Positions 11,400 through 20,050 of a stretch of DNA of 64,000 bases are shown in pieces. A program made the translations under genes and the position numbers. The notes beneath the pieces were generated by a model. It searched no databases. It was not told where the DNA came from and saw nothing but the letters and a program-made list of their open reading frames with translations. How positions within the stretch are numbered: the first letter of the stretch is position 1; each line of letters begins with the position of its first letter. The stretch comes from Rhodoferax sp. (GTDB lineage: Bacteria > Pseudomonadota > Gammaproteobacteria > Burkholderiales > Burkholderiaceae_C): assembly GCF_012927445.1 (NCBI RefSeq), contig NZ_JABBPD010000003.1, positions 124,001 to 188,000 on the forward strand, in the 5' to 3' direction.

Positions 11400-11924
11400 A
11401 TGAACCGTATCCAAAAACTTTTGATGGGAGCCGCTTGCCTGATATCTGTAGCGGCTTCTGCACAGTGGCAGTGGACAGACAAGGATGGCCGCAAGGTGTT
11501 CAGTGACCGTGCACCCCCAGCCGACATTCTCGACAAAAACATTATTAAACGACCGGGCGGCCGAACCGCAAGCCCAGTGGGTGCGCCCGTCAGTGGCGGC
11601 GATTTGGCTCCGACCGGTGCCGCCGCTGCCGCGCCGCTAGGGGCTGCCAGTGCCTCCCGGCTTAGCGGTGTCGACAAAGAATTGGCGGAAAAGAAAAAGA
11701 AGGCCGAAGAAGCCGAAGTTGCCAAACGCAAAGCAGAGGAAGAAAAAGTCCTGAAAGTCAAAATTGAAAATTGCGCCCGTGCCAAACAGGCCAAATCCAG
11801 CTTTGACTCCGGCGGACGCATGGCCCGGACCAACGAAAAGGGCGAGCGTGAAGTCATGGATGATGCGGCCCGGGCCTCTGAAGTGAAGCGCATTCAGGTC
11901 GTCATCGATTCAGACTGCAAATAG
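11400..11924 (+). CDS. DUF4124 domain-containing exported protein
   Basis: A 174-residue protein with a signal peptide (MNRIQKLLMGAACLISVAA, cleavage likely after ASA) followed at once by a DUF4124 segment, QWQWTDKDGRKVFSDRAPP. Such short modules are common in exported proteins of beta- and gammaproteobacteria and have no established activity. A linker rich in Ala, Gly and Pro leads into a charged stretch of repeated Lys/Glu/Ala (about residues 95-125) that is probably a coiled coil. The C-terminal part contains two cysteines (NCAR and SDCK). It is divergent from guaB and convergent with the RnfH-like gene. Function is unknown. Confidence 0.8.
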   Translation: MNRIQKLLMGAACLISVAASAQWQWTDKDGRKVFSDRAPPADILDKNIIKRPGGRTASPVGAPVSGGDLAPTGAAAAAPLGAASASRLSGVDKELAEKKKKAEEAEVAKRKAEEEKVLKVKIENCARAKQAKSSFDSGGRMARTNEKGEREVMDDAARASEVKRIQVVIDSDCK

Positions 11925-11945
11925 CCGGCATGGCTGGATTCTGAA

Positions 11946-12293
11946 TCAGTAACCGGCCTTGGCACCTGCACGTTTGTTAATAAACAGACCCGTTGTGCGA
12001 GCCCCCTGCTTGGCGAAACGCTCACGGCGGGCCACTTTGGGGTCGACCGTGAGTGGCCGATAGATTTCTACCCGGTCATTTTCCCGCAGCAGCTGGCTCA
12101 AACTCGCCTTGCGTCCCCAAACACCGACCACCGTTGTCTGCTGATCGATCAAGGGGAACAGTTGCAAAAGACCACTCTCCTGCAGTGCTTGCAAAACGGT
12201 ACACGAAGGTGCCAGACTCAGGTTGACCTCACGCACATCTCGGGGGCTTGGCGAGTAAACCACGGTAACTTGAATATTCACGTCACTCTCCAT
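11946..12293 (-). CDS. RnfH-family ubiquitin-like protein
   Basis: A 115-residue protein of the RnfH/YfjF family, a beta-grasp fold with no settled function. Family features are the opening strand VTVVYSPSPRDVREVNLSL, the central VGVWGRKASLSQLLRENDRVEIYRPL and the typical DPKVARRERF tail. The gene overlaps the end of ratA by 11 bases, and ratA-rnfH pairing beside smpB is widespread in proteobacteria, which supports both calls. The start was chosen at the ATG 12293 because the frame further upstream lies inside ratA and matches nothing. Confidence 0.88.
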   Translation of the reverse strand: MESDVNIQVTVVYSPSPRDVREVNLSLAPSCTVLQALQESGLLQLFPLIDQQTTVVGVWGRKASLSQLLRENDRVEIYRPLTVDPKVARRERFAKQGARTTGLFINKRAGAKAGY

Positions 12294-12726
12294 ACACCTG
12301 CGCCGCACGTTTGACAAAAGCATCGACCATGCTGCCGGCAATCTTGTCAAACACCGGGCCAACGAGTTTGCCAAGGGTCGCGTTGTCAAAGCCGTAGTTG
12401 AGCGTCAGTTCCACTTTGCACGCCCTTTGCGTTCCGTCTCCAATCGGCAAGAAATTCCATTCACCATCCAGCCGTGAAAAAGGGCCGTTCACCAGTGTCA
12501 TTGCCACCTGCTGGCCTGGCACATGTTCATTGCGGGTAGTGAACGTCTGGCGAATACCACTGAAGGAAATGCCGACTTCCGCCGTCATTCCGTGCGCGTC
12601 TGATGTGACGATCCGGGCGCGATCGCACCAGGGCAAAAACTTGGGGTAGTGCTCGACTTCAGTCACAAGAACATACATTTCTTGCGGGCTGTACCAGATC
12701 AGGACTGACTTCTTTACGGTTTTCAT
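12283..12726 (-). CDS. ratA: RatA/COQ10-family START-domain protein
   Basis: A 147-residue SRPBCC/START-fold protein. It begins with the typical VKKSVLIWYSPQEMYVLVTEV and has YPKFLPWCDRARI, where family members line a hydrophobic pocket. E. coli RatA was described as a toxin that blocks 70S assembly, whereas mitochondrial COQ10 homologues bind ubiquinone; sequence alone does not choose between these roles. It is divergent from smpB with a 68-bp gap that must carry both promoters, and it overlaps the RnfH-like gene downstream. It is not a true toxin-antitoxin locus in the usual sense, since RnfH is not shown to be an antitoxin. Confidence 0.9.
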   Translation of the reverse strand: MKTVKKSVLIWYSPQEMYVLVTEVEHYPKFLPWCDRARIVTSDAHGMTAEVGISFSGIRQTFTTRNEHVPGQQVAMTLVNGPFSRLDGEWNFLPIGDGTQRACKVELTLNYGFDNATLGKLVGPVFDKIAGSMVDAFVKRAAQVYGE

Positions 12727-12794
12727 AGAATGGGGGTCTGCGCGGGATTGTAGACAAGCCTTGTACGCATGACTGACGACCCCAAATTTACTAT

Positions 12795-13268
12795 ATGGCC
12801 AAGAAACCTGAAACTGCTACCCGTATTGCCGACAACAAGAAGGCGTCTTACAACTATTTTTTTGAAGAACGCCTGGAAGCCGGTTTGGTGCTGGAGGGTT
12901 GGGAGGTTAAATCCCTGCGCGAGGGCAAGGTGCAGTTGACCGATGGCTATATCGTCGTCCGCAATGGCGAGCTGTTCATCATCGGCCTGCAGATTCATCC
13001 GCTGAATACCGCCTCGACCCACATCAGTCCAGACAAGGTACGCACCCGCAAGCTCTTGCTGCACAAGGAAGAGATCAAACGCCTCATTGGCAAAGTGGTG
13101 CAAAAAGGCTACACGCTGGTGCCGATCAATCTGCACTGGAAAGCCGGCAAAATCAAGTGCGAAATCGCGTTGGCCAAGGGCAAGGCCGAGCACGACAAGC
13201 GCGACACCATCAAGGACCGAGAAGGCAAGCGCGAGGTGGAACGAGCCATGAAAGTACATCGGCGATAA
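12795..13268 (+). CDS. smpB: SsrA-binding protein SmpB
   Basis: Binds tmRNA and delivers it to stalled ribosomes for trans-translation. The protein has 157 residues, usual for the family. Diagnostic stretches are [37 protein letters not shown] and [16 protein letters not shown]. The lysine- and arginine-rich C-terminal tail ([19 protein letters not shown] type) enters the decoding centre in known structures. It is divergent from ratA. The tmRNA gene itself is not adjacent. Confidence 0.97.
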   Translation: MAKKPETATRIADNKKASYNYFFEERLEAGLVLEGWEVKSLREGKVQLTDGYIVVRNGELFIIGLQIHPLNTASTHISPDKVRTRKLLLHKEEIKRLIGKVVQKGYTLVPINLHWKAGKIKCEIALAKGKAEHDKRDTIKDREGKREVERAMKVHRR

Positions 13269-13358
13269 ATTTTTCCGGAGGCAGGGAATAAACCAGGGCG
13301 TGCCGGTGTTTATCTGAGTGCAAATGTTTGTTTGCGTCCATCAACTCAGGAGTTCATC

Positions 13359-13742
13359 ATGAAATTCACCGCTCGCGCCTCCCTTAGCCTGTCCTTGGCG
13401 CTTATCCTTTTGGGTGGATGTGCCTCCATGTCTGCCGCCCCGGCCAAAGTGGCCGACGGCATGCTGGTAGGCCCTAACGGCATGACGCTGTATACCTTCG
13501 AAAAAGACGTTGCCGGCAGCGGTAAATCGGTTTGCAATGGCCCTTGCGCCGCCAACTGGCCACCCTTGCTGGGCAGCGAATCGGACAAGCCGTCCGGCGA
13601 CTACACCCTCATCATGCGTGACGACGGTAAAAAGCAGTGGGCCGTCAAGGGCAAGCCCCTGTATTTCTGGTCCAAGGACAGCAAACCCGGCGACAAAACC
13701 GGTGATGGTGTCCTCAAGCTGTGGCAGACCGCCAAGCCGTAA
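13359..13742 (+). CDS. Small lipoprotein of the COG4315 type
   Basis: A 127-residue secreted lipoprotein. The signal peptide ends in a lipobox, LILLGGCAS, so the mature protein starts at Cys about 22. The body contains two related units typical of this group, GMTLYTFEKDVAGSGKSVC with NGPCAANWPPL, and KGKPLYFWSKDSKPGDKTGDG. The function of the family is unknown. The ATG at 13359 has a good Shine-Dalgarno (AGGAG about nine bases upstream). It ends seven bases before the sigma factor start, so it is probably in the same unit as the sigma/anti-sigma pair. Confidence 0.85.
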   Translation: MKFTARASLSLSLALILLGGCASMSAAPAKVADGMLVGPNGMTLYTFEKDVAGSGKSVCNGPCAANWPPLLGSESDKPSGDYTLIMRDDGKKQWAVKGKPLYFWSKDSKPGDKTGDGVLKLWQTAKP

Positions 13743-13749
13743 GTCATTA

Positions 13750-14286
13750 GTGAACACCCAGCCCATCGTCGAGCAAATACCTGCGCTGCGCCGTTATGCG
13801 CGGGCGCTGACCGGCGACGCTTGGGCGGCCGATGATTTGGTGCAGGACACGCTGGAGCGTGCTTGCAGCAAGTGGCGTTTGTGGGTCGCAGGTTCTGACC
13901 TGCGGGCTTGGCTGTTTACCGTGATGCACAACCTGTTTGCCAACCAGGTGCGCCGGGCGACGAGGCAAGCACAGAGCGGCAGCGTCAATATTGACGAGGT
14001 GGCGCATGAGCTGGTAGCCCCCGTTGCCGATCTGGGGATTGCCATGGATTTGCAGCGTTGCCTGCTGCGTTTGCCAATGGACCAGCGGGAGGTTTTGCTG
14101 CTGGTCAGCCTGGAAGATATGAGCTACGCGGAGGTGGCAAAAATTACCGGCGTTCCGATTGGCACGGTGATGTCTCGCCTCTCGCGTGCCCGCGGCCGTC
14201 TGCAGGCGCTGCTGGATGAACCGGTCCGCAGTGCAGCGTCGCCAGCTTCCGTTGCCCCGGTTAGCACTTTGCGCCGTCTGAAGTGA
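13750..14286 (+). CDS. ECF-type RNA polymerase sigma factor
   Basis: A 178-residue sigma-70 family factor with region 2 (residues about 10-75: RRYARALTGDAWAADDLVQD, then RAWLFTVMHNLFANQVRR) and region 4 (about 105-155: LPMDQREVLLLVSLEDMSY, then GVPIGTVMSRLSRARGRL). It starts at a GTG (13750) a few bases after the lipoprotein stop, with no other reasonable start. Its stop overlaps a possible GTG of the anti-sigma gene, so the two are coupled. It should direct transcription of a small regulon, perhaps including this operon. The stimulus is unknown. Confidence 0.93.
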   Translation: MNTQPIVEQIPALRRYARALTGDAWAADDLVQDTLERACSKWRLWVAGSDLRAWLFTVMHNLFANQVRRATRQAQSGSVNIDEVAHELVAPVADLGIAMDLQRCLLRLPMDQREVLLLVSLEDMSYAEVAKITGVPIGTVMSRLSRARGRLQALLDEPVRSAASPASVAPVSTLRRLK

Positions 14287-14303
14287 GACATTGGAAAAAC
14301 ACC

Positions 14304-15131
14304 ATGGACAGCACCGCCGATAAGCCACTTACCGAAGACCAAATCCACGCGCTGGTGGATGGCCAGCATGCAACCGATGACCTTGCCGCCCTGCAAGCGC
14401 GTCTGGCGCAAGAGCCTGACGCACAGGCGACGGTCAGGAAGTGGCAACAGCAGCGAAACGCCCTGCGAGGCCTGTATCAAGACGTTCTGGACGAGCCGCT
14501 CCCGTCCAGCTTGCGGGCAGCCGCGCAACAAACAGCCTCCGCCCAGCAGGAAATCAACCAATGGTGGCGCTGGGGTGGCATGGCCGCTGGCGTCCTGTTG
14601 GCGTTTGGCGTGGGCTGGTTCTCCCAAATCGCCTGGCACAGTAACTGGCAATCCCAGACGAGCACGATTGCTTTGGCAAAAGCACGGGCTGAGCAGGATT
14701 TTGTCCGCCAGGCCGGCTTTGCCCATATGGTGTATTCCCCTGAAATCAGGCACCCGGTGGAGGTCACGGCGGCCGAGCAGGCGCACTTGGTGCAATGGCT
14801 GTCCAAACGCGTCGGCAAGCCGCTCAAAGTTCCCAATTTAGCCGCCGAGGGCTATGAGCTCGTGGGCGGCCGCCTGTTGCCTGGTGAAGCGGGCGCGCGG
14901 GCGCAATTCATGTTCCAGAATGCGGCGGGCGTCCGAATCACCCTGTATCTCGGGGCTGTCGACAAGTTGCCGGGCAGCGCGGAAGCCCGAGAAACCGGCT
15001 TTCACTTTGCGCCTGACGGTCCGATCCCCAGCTTTTACTGGATCGACCAGGGCTTTGGCTATGCGTTGTCAGGCCCGGTGTCGCGTGCCGCTTTGATGCA
15101 ACTGGCCGAACAGGTTTACCAGCAACTGTGA
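14304..15131 (+). CDS. Transmembrane anti-sigma factor
   Basis: A 275-residue membrane protein cognate to the upstream ECF sigma. The N-terminal cytoplasmic segment (LTEDQIHALVDGQHA) resembles anti-sigma factors of the ChrR/RsiW type, but no HxxxCxxC zinc motif is seen. A single transmembrane helix lies at about residues 88-110 (WGGMAAGVLLAFGVGWF). The periplasmic part carries VPNLAAEGYELVGGRLLPG and a C-terminal FYWIDQGFGYALSG domain common to this group. The ATG at 14304 has a GGA nearby; a GTG at 14283 overlapping the sigma stop is an alternative. It probably holds the sigma inactive at the membrane. Confidence 0.85.
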   Translation: MDSTADKPLTEDQIHALVDGQHATDDLAALQARLAQEPDAQATVRKWQQQRNALRGLYQDVLDEPLPSSLRAAAQQTASAQQEINQWWRWGGMAAGVLLAFGVGWFSQIAWHSNWQSQTSTIALAKARAEQDFVRQAGFAHMVYSPEIRHPVEVTAAEQAHLVQWLSKRVGKPLKVPNLAAEGYELVGGRLLPGEAGARAQFMFQNAAGVRITLYLGAVDKLPGSAEARETGFHFAPDGPIPSFYWIDQGFGYALSGPVSRAALMQLAEQVYQQL

Positions 15132-15132
15132 T

Positions 15133-16260
15133 TCAGCGCAGTTCGCGCAGCGGATGGGTCTGAGGTGTCCAGGGGCTGCTGAAGAAAGGTTCCACCATCG
15201 CGGCATTGACCTCTTCAATGCGGGCCGGGTTCCAGCGGGGGGCGTGGTCTTTGTCCACAGCCAGGGCACGAATGCCTTCCACTGTTTCACTGCTAGCGCC
15301 AGAGCGTCCCAGATGTTGCGGGTGAAAACAATGGTGAACCATGTCCCGCTCCATGCGCAAATCATCCGCCAGCGTCATGCTGCGAGCTCGGCGAATTTGT
15401 TCCAGCGCCACATGCAGCATCAGTGGTGAACGTTGGCGCAAGGCGGTTGCGGTACCTTGTGCCCACGCGCTGTCATCCGCGTCCAGCGCCTGGACGATGG
15501 CCGACACGGTTGGTTGTGCAAAATAATGATCAATTTGGCCTCTGGCCCCCGTTGCGTAAGCGGAAGCAGCTATTGAATACATAGCAAGCCAGGGATCGAT
15601 GGCGCCAGGTCGCTCAAGGTCCAGGTTGGTCAACGCATCCCAGGCGGATGTCAGCTGTGAGACGTCAATGCAGACATCGGCTAAACCAAAGGCCAGCGCC
15701 TCTCCGGCGCCCAGCATTTCGCCGGTCAAGGCCAGCCATTCGCCAATTCGGCCCGGACAGCGGCTCAAGAAGTAGCCACCGCCGACATCGGGAAAGAGGC
15801 CGATGTTGGTTTCAGGCATGGCCATCTTGGTGCGCTCCGTAACGATGCGGATTTTGGCGCCCTGGCTGATGCCCATGCCACCACCCATGACGATGCCATC
15901 CATGAAAGCGATGTAGGTCTTGGGATAGGTGTGAATCAGGTGATTGAGGGCATATTCTTCGGTGAAAAAATCCTCCAGCCGGGAATCATCAGCCAGCGCG
16001 GCCTGGTGAAAAAAGCGGATGTCACCCCCGGCGCAAAAGGCACCGAAAGGTCCGGTTTTGTTGCTGCCACGGATCGCGACCGCCTTGACGGCCGGATCAT
16101 CGCGCCAGGCAAGCAAGCATTCAGTGAGGGCCCGGATCATTGAAAGCGACAGCGCATTGAGCGCCTTGGGCCGGTTCAGCGTGATCAAGCCCACCTGACC
16201 GCGAATTTCGGCCAGCACCTCTGGCGCCTCATCCGTTGGCAGAATATTTTGCATCGTCAT
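15133..16260 (-). CDS. 3-hydroxyisobutyryl-CoA hydrolase-like crotonase, with an in-frame repeat insertion
   Basis: A crotonase-fold protein of 375 residues, the length of 3-hydroxyisobutyryl-CoA hydrolases and longer than enoyl-CoA hydratases. Signature parts are GAFCAGGDIRFF, FMDGIVMGGGMGIS (oxyanion hole) and MPETNIGLFPDVGGGYFLSR, with the acidic residues (E of PET, D of PDVG) that HIBCH uses. The expected role is valine degradation. The ATG at 16260 overlaps the EamA stop (ATGA) and has GGAG in good register; an ATG at 16275 is possible. Residues SIAASAYATGARGQ, about 230-245, are encoded by a copy of the dispersed repeat (15537-15585) in the same frame as in ldcA. Confidence 0.85.
   Translation of the reverse strand: MTMQNILPTDEAPEVLAEIRGQVGLITLNRPKALNALSLSMIRALTECLLAWRDDPAVKAVAIRGSNKTGPFGAFCAGGDIRFFHQAALADDSRLEDFFTEEYALNHLIHTYPKTYIAFMDGIVMGGGMGISQGAKIRIVTERTKMAMPETNIGLFPDVGGGYFLSRCPGRIGEWLALTGEMLGAGEALAFGLADVCIDVSQLTSAWDALTNLDLERPGAIDPWLAMYSIAASAYATGARGQIDHYFAQPTVSAIVQALDADDSAWAQGTATALRQRSPLMLHVALEQIRRARSMTLADDLRMERDMVHHCFHPQHLGRSGASSETVEGIRALAVDKDHAPRWNPARIEEVNAAMVEPFFSSPWTPQTHPLRELR
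15537..15585 (-). repeat. Dispersed palindromic repeat, copy B (inside the acyl-CoA hydrolase gene)
   Basis: On the minus strand: GCTATGTATTCAATAGC, TGCTTCCGC, TTACGCA and ACGGGGGCCAGAGGCC. It is read as YSIAASAYATGARG, the same frame as copy A. Confidence 0.9.
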
Positions 16261-17132
16261 TGTCTGTTTCTCCATCCAATCAATTCATTGGTCACCAAGG
16301 CGCCGATCACCAGCGCCCCGCCCGCCAGCACGTTGGGCCCCGGGACTTCATTGGCCCCGACCCACGCCAGCAGGATGCCGAAAATAACCTCCAGCAAGCC
16401 GAGCAAAGACACTTCAGGCGCTTTGAGCACCCGGGCGCACAACACCGCCAGCGCGGAAGGAATCGCCAATTGCACCACACCCAGGCCGGCCAGCAGGACC
16501 AGATCGTGGGTCGAAGCCTGAAACGGCAAGGCCAGCGGCAAGGTCAACAGTGCAGAGAAGACAGCACCGAGCAAGACCGCAGGAATCAGATCGACGTCAT
16601 GCCCACGGGCATGCGCATGCTGGGTCACCGTCCAGTTGGCGGCGCCGGCAATGGGCACACACAAGGCCACCAGCGTGCCGGTCAGGCTGACGCCGTCACC
16701 GATCTGGCTGCCAAACATGTAGGCGATACCCGCACCCGCGACCACGATGGCAAACCAGGTGCGTCTGGGGATTCGATGGCCAATGAACAGGCGCGCCGCC
16801 AAAGCCGTGAGCAAAGGCCCTATCGCCATGCTGAGCAACACGTTGGCCACACTGGTCAGTGTGATCGCCACCATGAAAAAGGTGAACATGCCGCACCAGC
16901 AGACGCCGGAAATCCACAGCGACGCCCCACCGCTGCGCATCCGGCGAAACACAGCGCGCCCTTGAAACAGCGGCAAGATCACCAACAGTGCCAGCACGGT
17001 AAAGAAGCTGCGCCAGAAGGTCACTTCAAAACTGCGGGCACTGTCCAGGTGGCGCGTCACCACACCGGCGATGGACCACATCAGGGTCACCGCCACCATC
17101 AGAAGCACGGCCCGGTTGTGGCTTAGTTTCAT
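16257..17132 (-). CDS. EamA-family (DMT superfamily) transporter
   Basis: An inner-membrane protein of 291 residues with about ten hydrophobic helices in two EamA repeats, the first beginning AVLLMVAVTLMWSIAGVVTR and the second around residues 145-280. A conserved E near FEVTFWRSFF is typical of the 10-TMS drug/metabolite exporters. The substrate cannot be predicted. Its ATG at 17132 has GAG upstream and follows the typA terminator (17143-17168), so it probably has its own promoter or depends on read-through. It overlaps the hydrolase gene downstream by four bases. Confidence 0.85.
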   Translation of the reverse strand: MKLSHNRAVLLMVAVTLMWSIAGVVTRHLDSARSFEVTFWRSFFTVLALLVILPLFQGRAVFRRMRSGGASLWISGVCWCGMFTFFMVAITLTSVANVLLSMAIGPLLTALAARLFIGHRIPRRTWFAIVVAGAGIAYMFGSQIGDGVSLTGTLVALCVPIAGAANWTVTQHAHARGHDVDLIPAVLLGAVFSALLTLPLALPFQASTHDLVLLAGLGVVQLAIPSALAVLCARVLKAPEVSLLGLLEVIFGILLAWVGANEVPGPNVLAGGALVIGALVTNELIGWRNRQ

Positions 17133-17142
17133 GGTTTTACTC

Positions 17143-17168
17143 AAAAAAAAGCGGGCAATGAAGCCCGC
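17143..17168 (-). terminator. Rho-independent terminator of typA
   Basis: On the minus strand, GCGGGC-TTCATT-GCCCGC forms a six-pair GC stem followed by eight T. It begins 23 bp after the typA stop and lies directly before the EamA start. Confidence 0.9.
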
Positions 17169-17190
17169 TAGTTATCCCGCTTGACGGGGA

Positions 17191-19014
17191 TTAACGGCCA
17201 AAGCGTTTACGATCGCTCTCAGTCAGGTAGCGCTTGCGCAGACGGATCGACTTGGGCGTGATTTCAACCAACTCGTCGTCCTCGATGAATTCCACTGCGT
17301 ATTCCAGCGTGGCATCAATCGGCGGTGTGATCTTGATCGCATCTTCCTTGCCTGAAACGCGGAAGTTGGTCAGCTGCTTGGTACGCGTGGCGTTCACCAC
17401 CAGATCGTTGTCACGGCTGTGGATACCCACAATCATGCCTTCGTACACCGGGTCGTTCGGTTTGACGAACATGCGGCCACGCTCGTCCAGCTTGCCCAAG
17501 GCGTAAGTGAAAATTTCACCTGCGTCCATGGAAATCAGTACGCCGTTTTTACGGCCGCCGATGTCGCCCTTGTGCGCTTCGTAGCTGTCAAAGATGTTGG
17601 CGATCAGGCCAGAACCACGGGTCAAGTTCAGGAATTCGTTGGTGAAACCAATCAAACCACGCGCCGGAATGCGGTACTCCAGGCGCACGCGGCCACGGCC
17701 GTCGGATTCCATGTTGACCAAGTCACCCTTGCGCTCACCCAAAGCCTGCATCACGCCGCCTTGGTGTGTCTCTTCGATGTCGGCCGTGACCAACTCGATA
17801 GGCTCATGCTTTTCACCATTCACGTCCTTGAACACCACGCGTGGCTTGGAAACAGCCAACTCGTAGCCTTCGCGGCGCATGTTTTCCAGCAAAATGGTCA
17901 AGTGCAGTTCGCCGCGACCCATGACTTCAAAGATACCTTCTTCATCGGTTTCTTTGACGCGCAAGGCCACGTTGTGTTGCAGTTCTTTTTGCAGGCGGTC
18001 CCAGATCTGGCGGCTGGTAACGAACTTGCCTTCACGGCCAGCCAGCGGGCTGGTATTGACGCAGAAGTTCATGGTCAGGGTCGGCTCATCGACCTTGAGC
18101 ATGGGCAGCGGCATGGGTGTGATCGGGTCGGTGATCGTCACGCCAATACCGATATCGTTGATACCGTTGATCAGCACGATTTCGCCTGGGCCAGCTTCCG
18201 TGGCTTGCACGCGCTCCAGGCCTTGGAATGTCAGCACTTGGTTGATACGACCTTTGACGGGCTTGCCATCCAGACCTTCCATGACCACCACATCCATCAT
18301 GGGACGGATCGTGCCCTGGCTGATACGGCCAACGCCGATACGACCCACGAAGGTGGAGAAGTCGAGCGCCGAAATTTGCAATTGCAACGGTGCAGCAGGG
18401 TCACCCTTTTGAGCCGGCACATGGGCGAGCACGGTGTCGAACAGGGCCGACATATCGGGGCCCCACTGTTCACCAGGTTCGCCCTCTACCATCGACGACC
18501 AGCCGTTGATGCCAGAGGCATAAACGACAGGGAAATCCAGTTGTTCATCGGTAGCGCCGAGCTTGTCGAACAAGTCGAAAGCGGCATTGACCACGAAGTC
18601 AGGACGCGCACCGGGCTTGTCCACCTTGTTCACAACCAAGATGGGCTTCAAGCCGAGGGCCAAAGCCTTTTTGGTCACAAAACGCGTTTGAGGCATGGGG
18701 CCTTCTTGCGCATCGATCAGCAGAACCACGCCGTCAACCATCGACAACGCACGTTCCACTTCACCGCCGAAGTCGGCGTGTCCGGGGGTGTCAACGATGT
18801 TGATGTGCGTGCCCTTCCAGGTCACAGCGCAGTTTTTGGCCAGAATCGTGATACCACGTTCTTTTTCAATGGCGTTGTTGTCCATCACGGTGTCGACCAC
18901 TTTCTCGTGATCGGCAAAGGTACCGGACTGGCGCAGCAGTTGGTCGACCATGGTGGTCTTGCCATGATCGACGTGGGCGATGATGGCGATGTTTCGGATT
19001 TGCTTAATGGTCAT
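17191..19014 (-). CDS. typA: Translational GTPase TypA/BipA
   Basis: A ribosome-associated GTPase needed for growth at low temperature and under stress, acting in 50S assembly. The protein has 607 residues, the standard length. The G motifs are G1 AHVDHGKTTMVDQLL, G3 DTPGHADFGGE and G4 NKVDKPGARP. The EF-G-like domain with LGERKGDLVNMESDGRG and the family C-terminal domain (SIRLRKRYL) are intact. A GAGAAAG Shine-Dalgarno precedes the ATG. It follows truB by 13 bp and closes the rimP-nusA-infB-rbfA-truB series, ending at a strong terminator. Confidence 0.97.
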   Translation of the reverse strand: MTIKQIRNIAIIAHVDHGKTTMVDQLLRQSGTFADHEKVVDTVMDNNAIEKERGITILAKNCAVTWKGTHINIVDTPGHADFGGEVERALSMVDGVVLLIDAQEGPMPQTRFVTKKALALGLKPILVVNKVDKPGARPDFVVNAAFDLFDKLGATDEQLDFPVVYASGINGWSSMVEGEPGEQWGPDMSALFDTVLAHVPAQKGDPAAPLQLQISALDFSTFVGRIGVGRISQGTIRPMMDVVVMEGLDGKPVKGRINQVLTFQGLERVQATEAGPGEIVLINGINDIGIGVTITDPITPMPLPMLKVDEPTLTMNFCVNTSPLAGREGKFVTSRQIWDRLQKELQHNVALRVKETDEEGIFEVMGRGELHLTILLENMRREGYELAVSKPRVVFKDVNGEKHEPIELVTADIEETHQGGVMQALGERKGDLVNMESDGRGRVRLEYRIPARGLIGFTNEFLNLTRGSGLIANIFDSYEAHKGDIGGRKNGVLISMDAGEIFTYALGKLDERGRMFVKPNDPVYEGMIVGIHSRDNDLVVNATRTKQLTNFRVSGKEDAIKITPPIDATLEYAVEFIEDDELVEITPKSIRLRKRYLTESDRKRFGR

Positions 19015-19027
19015 GATTCACTTTCTC

Positions 19028-20050
19028 TTAAATCTGGTCAAAGTCTATTTTCTGGGTCGCTGAGGGCGGGGCTGCGTGCTGCACGCTTGACTCCGGTCCG
19101 CAATCTCCCAATATTTGCTCTATCTCAAGTGGACTCAACAGCCGCCCCGGGATCAATTCATCCGCCACAACGTGTGCCGTGCCCAGCAAGGCACGCGGTT
19201 TTTCGCTGTAGACGGCTACTTTCTGGCTGTCAGGCCAGCTACCCCGGCGTCGCACGCCACTCAGGAAACGCCCTGCACTTTCGCCTTCTAACGTGACAAC
19301 CGTGTGGTCGCGAAGAAGCGAGTCCACGGGCATCAAGCAGTTCAATCTCTCTTCCTCGGTCATGGCTTCCAAGGCTTCCAGCGTCACGCATTGCGCCACT
19401 GAGAAGCCACCGGTCTCAACCCGGCGCAACGCGGTCAGGTGCGCACCACAACCCAAGGCTTCACCGATATCCTCACCGAGGGTACGGATGTAAGTTCCCT
19501 TGCTGCACCTTACTATCATTTCAATAGCTTGCTTCGCAGTATCCACGGGGGCTAGACTTACTTTTAATTCATAAATCGTAACCTCACGCGCTTCCCGCTC
19601 GACCTCAATACCTGCCCGGGCGTACTCGTACAGCGCCCGACCATCCTTTTTCAAGGCACTGTGCATCGGCGGTATTTGCCGGATCAACCCGGTAAACCGT
19701 GGTAGCACATTGTTCAGGTCTTCCTCTGTGACGTTGACAGGACGCTCTTCGATCACATCGCCCTCGGCGTCCCCGGTGCTGGTTTTTTCACCCAGTCGCG
19801 CGACGGCTTCATACGTCTTGTCTGCATCCAATTGGAGCTGACTGAACTTGGTCGCAGCGCCGAAGCACAGCGGCAATAAACCGGTCGCAAGGGGATCAAG
19901 CGTGCCGGTGTGGCCCGCTTTCTCGGCACGCAACAGCCATTTCACTTTTTGCAAGGCGTCATTACTGGACCAGCCCAAAGGCTTGTCCAACAACAGCACC
20001 CCATGGACGGGGCGCCTGGCAACCCGTGCACGCGGCGCATTCATCGGCAT
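19028..20050 (-). CDS. truB: tRNA pseudouridine(55) synthase TruB, with an in-frame repeat insertion
   Basis: Forms pseudouridine 55 in the T-loop of tRNAs. The protein has 340 residues. The catalytic Asp is in [16 protein letters not shown], and KSYxxVxRLG (here [16 protein letters not shown]) and [15 protein letters not shown] are conserved. Just before CSKGTY lies [14 protein letters not shown], encoded by a copy of the dispersed repeat (19513-19556) on the opposite strand from the ldcA orientation. The E. coli protein has a shorter stretch here, so the repeat has enlarged a beta-hairpin loop. The first ATG overlaps the rbfA stop by one base; a second ATG two codons on (20044) has better spacing to GAGG. 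Confidence 0.95.
   Translation of the reverse strand: MPMNAPRARVARRPVHGVLLLDKPLGWSSNDALQKVKWLLRAEKAGHTGTLDPLATGLLPLCFGAATKFSQLQLDADKTYEAVARLGEKTSTGDAEGDVIEERPVNVTEEDLNNVLPRFTGLIRQIPPMHSALKKDGRALYEYARAGIEVEREAREVTIYELKVSLAPVDTAKQAIEMIVRCSKGTYIRTLGEDIGEALGCGAHLTALRRVETGGFSVAQCVTLEALEAMTEEERLNCLMPVDSLLRDHTVVTLEGESAGRFLSGVRRRGSWPDSQKVAVYSEKPRALLGTAHVVADELIPGRLLSPLEIEQILGDCGPESSVQHAAPPSATQKIDFDQI
19513..19556 (+). repeat. Dispersed palindromic repeat, copy C (inside truB)
   Basis: On the plus strand: CTATCATTTCAATAGC, TTGCTTCGC, a variable part and ACGGGGGCTAGAC. truB reads it from the other strand as [14 protein letters not shown]. Confidence 0.85.

Noticed and set aside
13269..13358. Search for tmRNA (ssrA) beside smpB
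   Set aside because: The gap is 90 bp and contains no tRNA-Ala-like ends or tag-coding frame.
17419..19296. Long open frame (over 600 codons) antisense to typA
   Set aside because: It is composed of His/Asp/Gln/Val-rich low-complexity residues typical of the complement of a GC-biased gene, and typA is complete on the other strand. The same reasoning removes the long antisense frames at 9001-10911, 28623-30962, 45219-46934 and 53657-55570.
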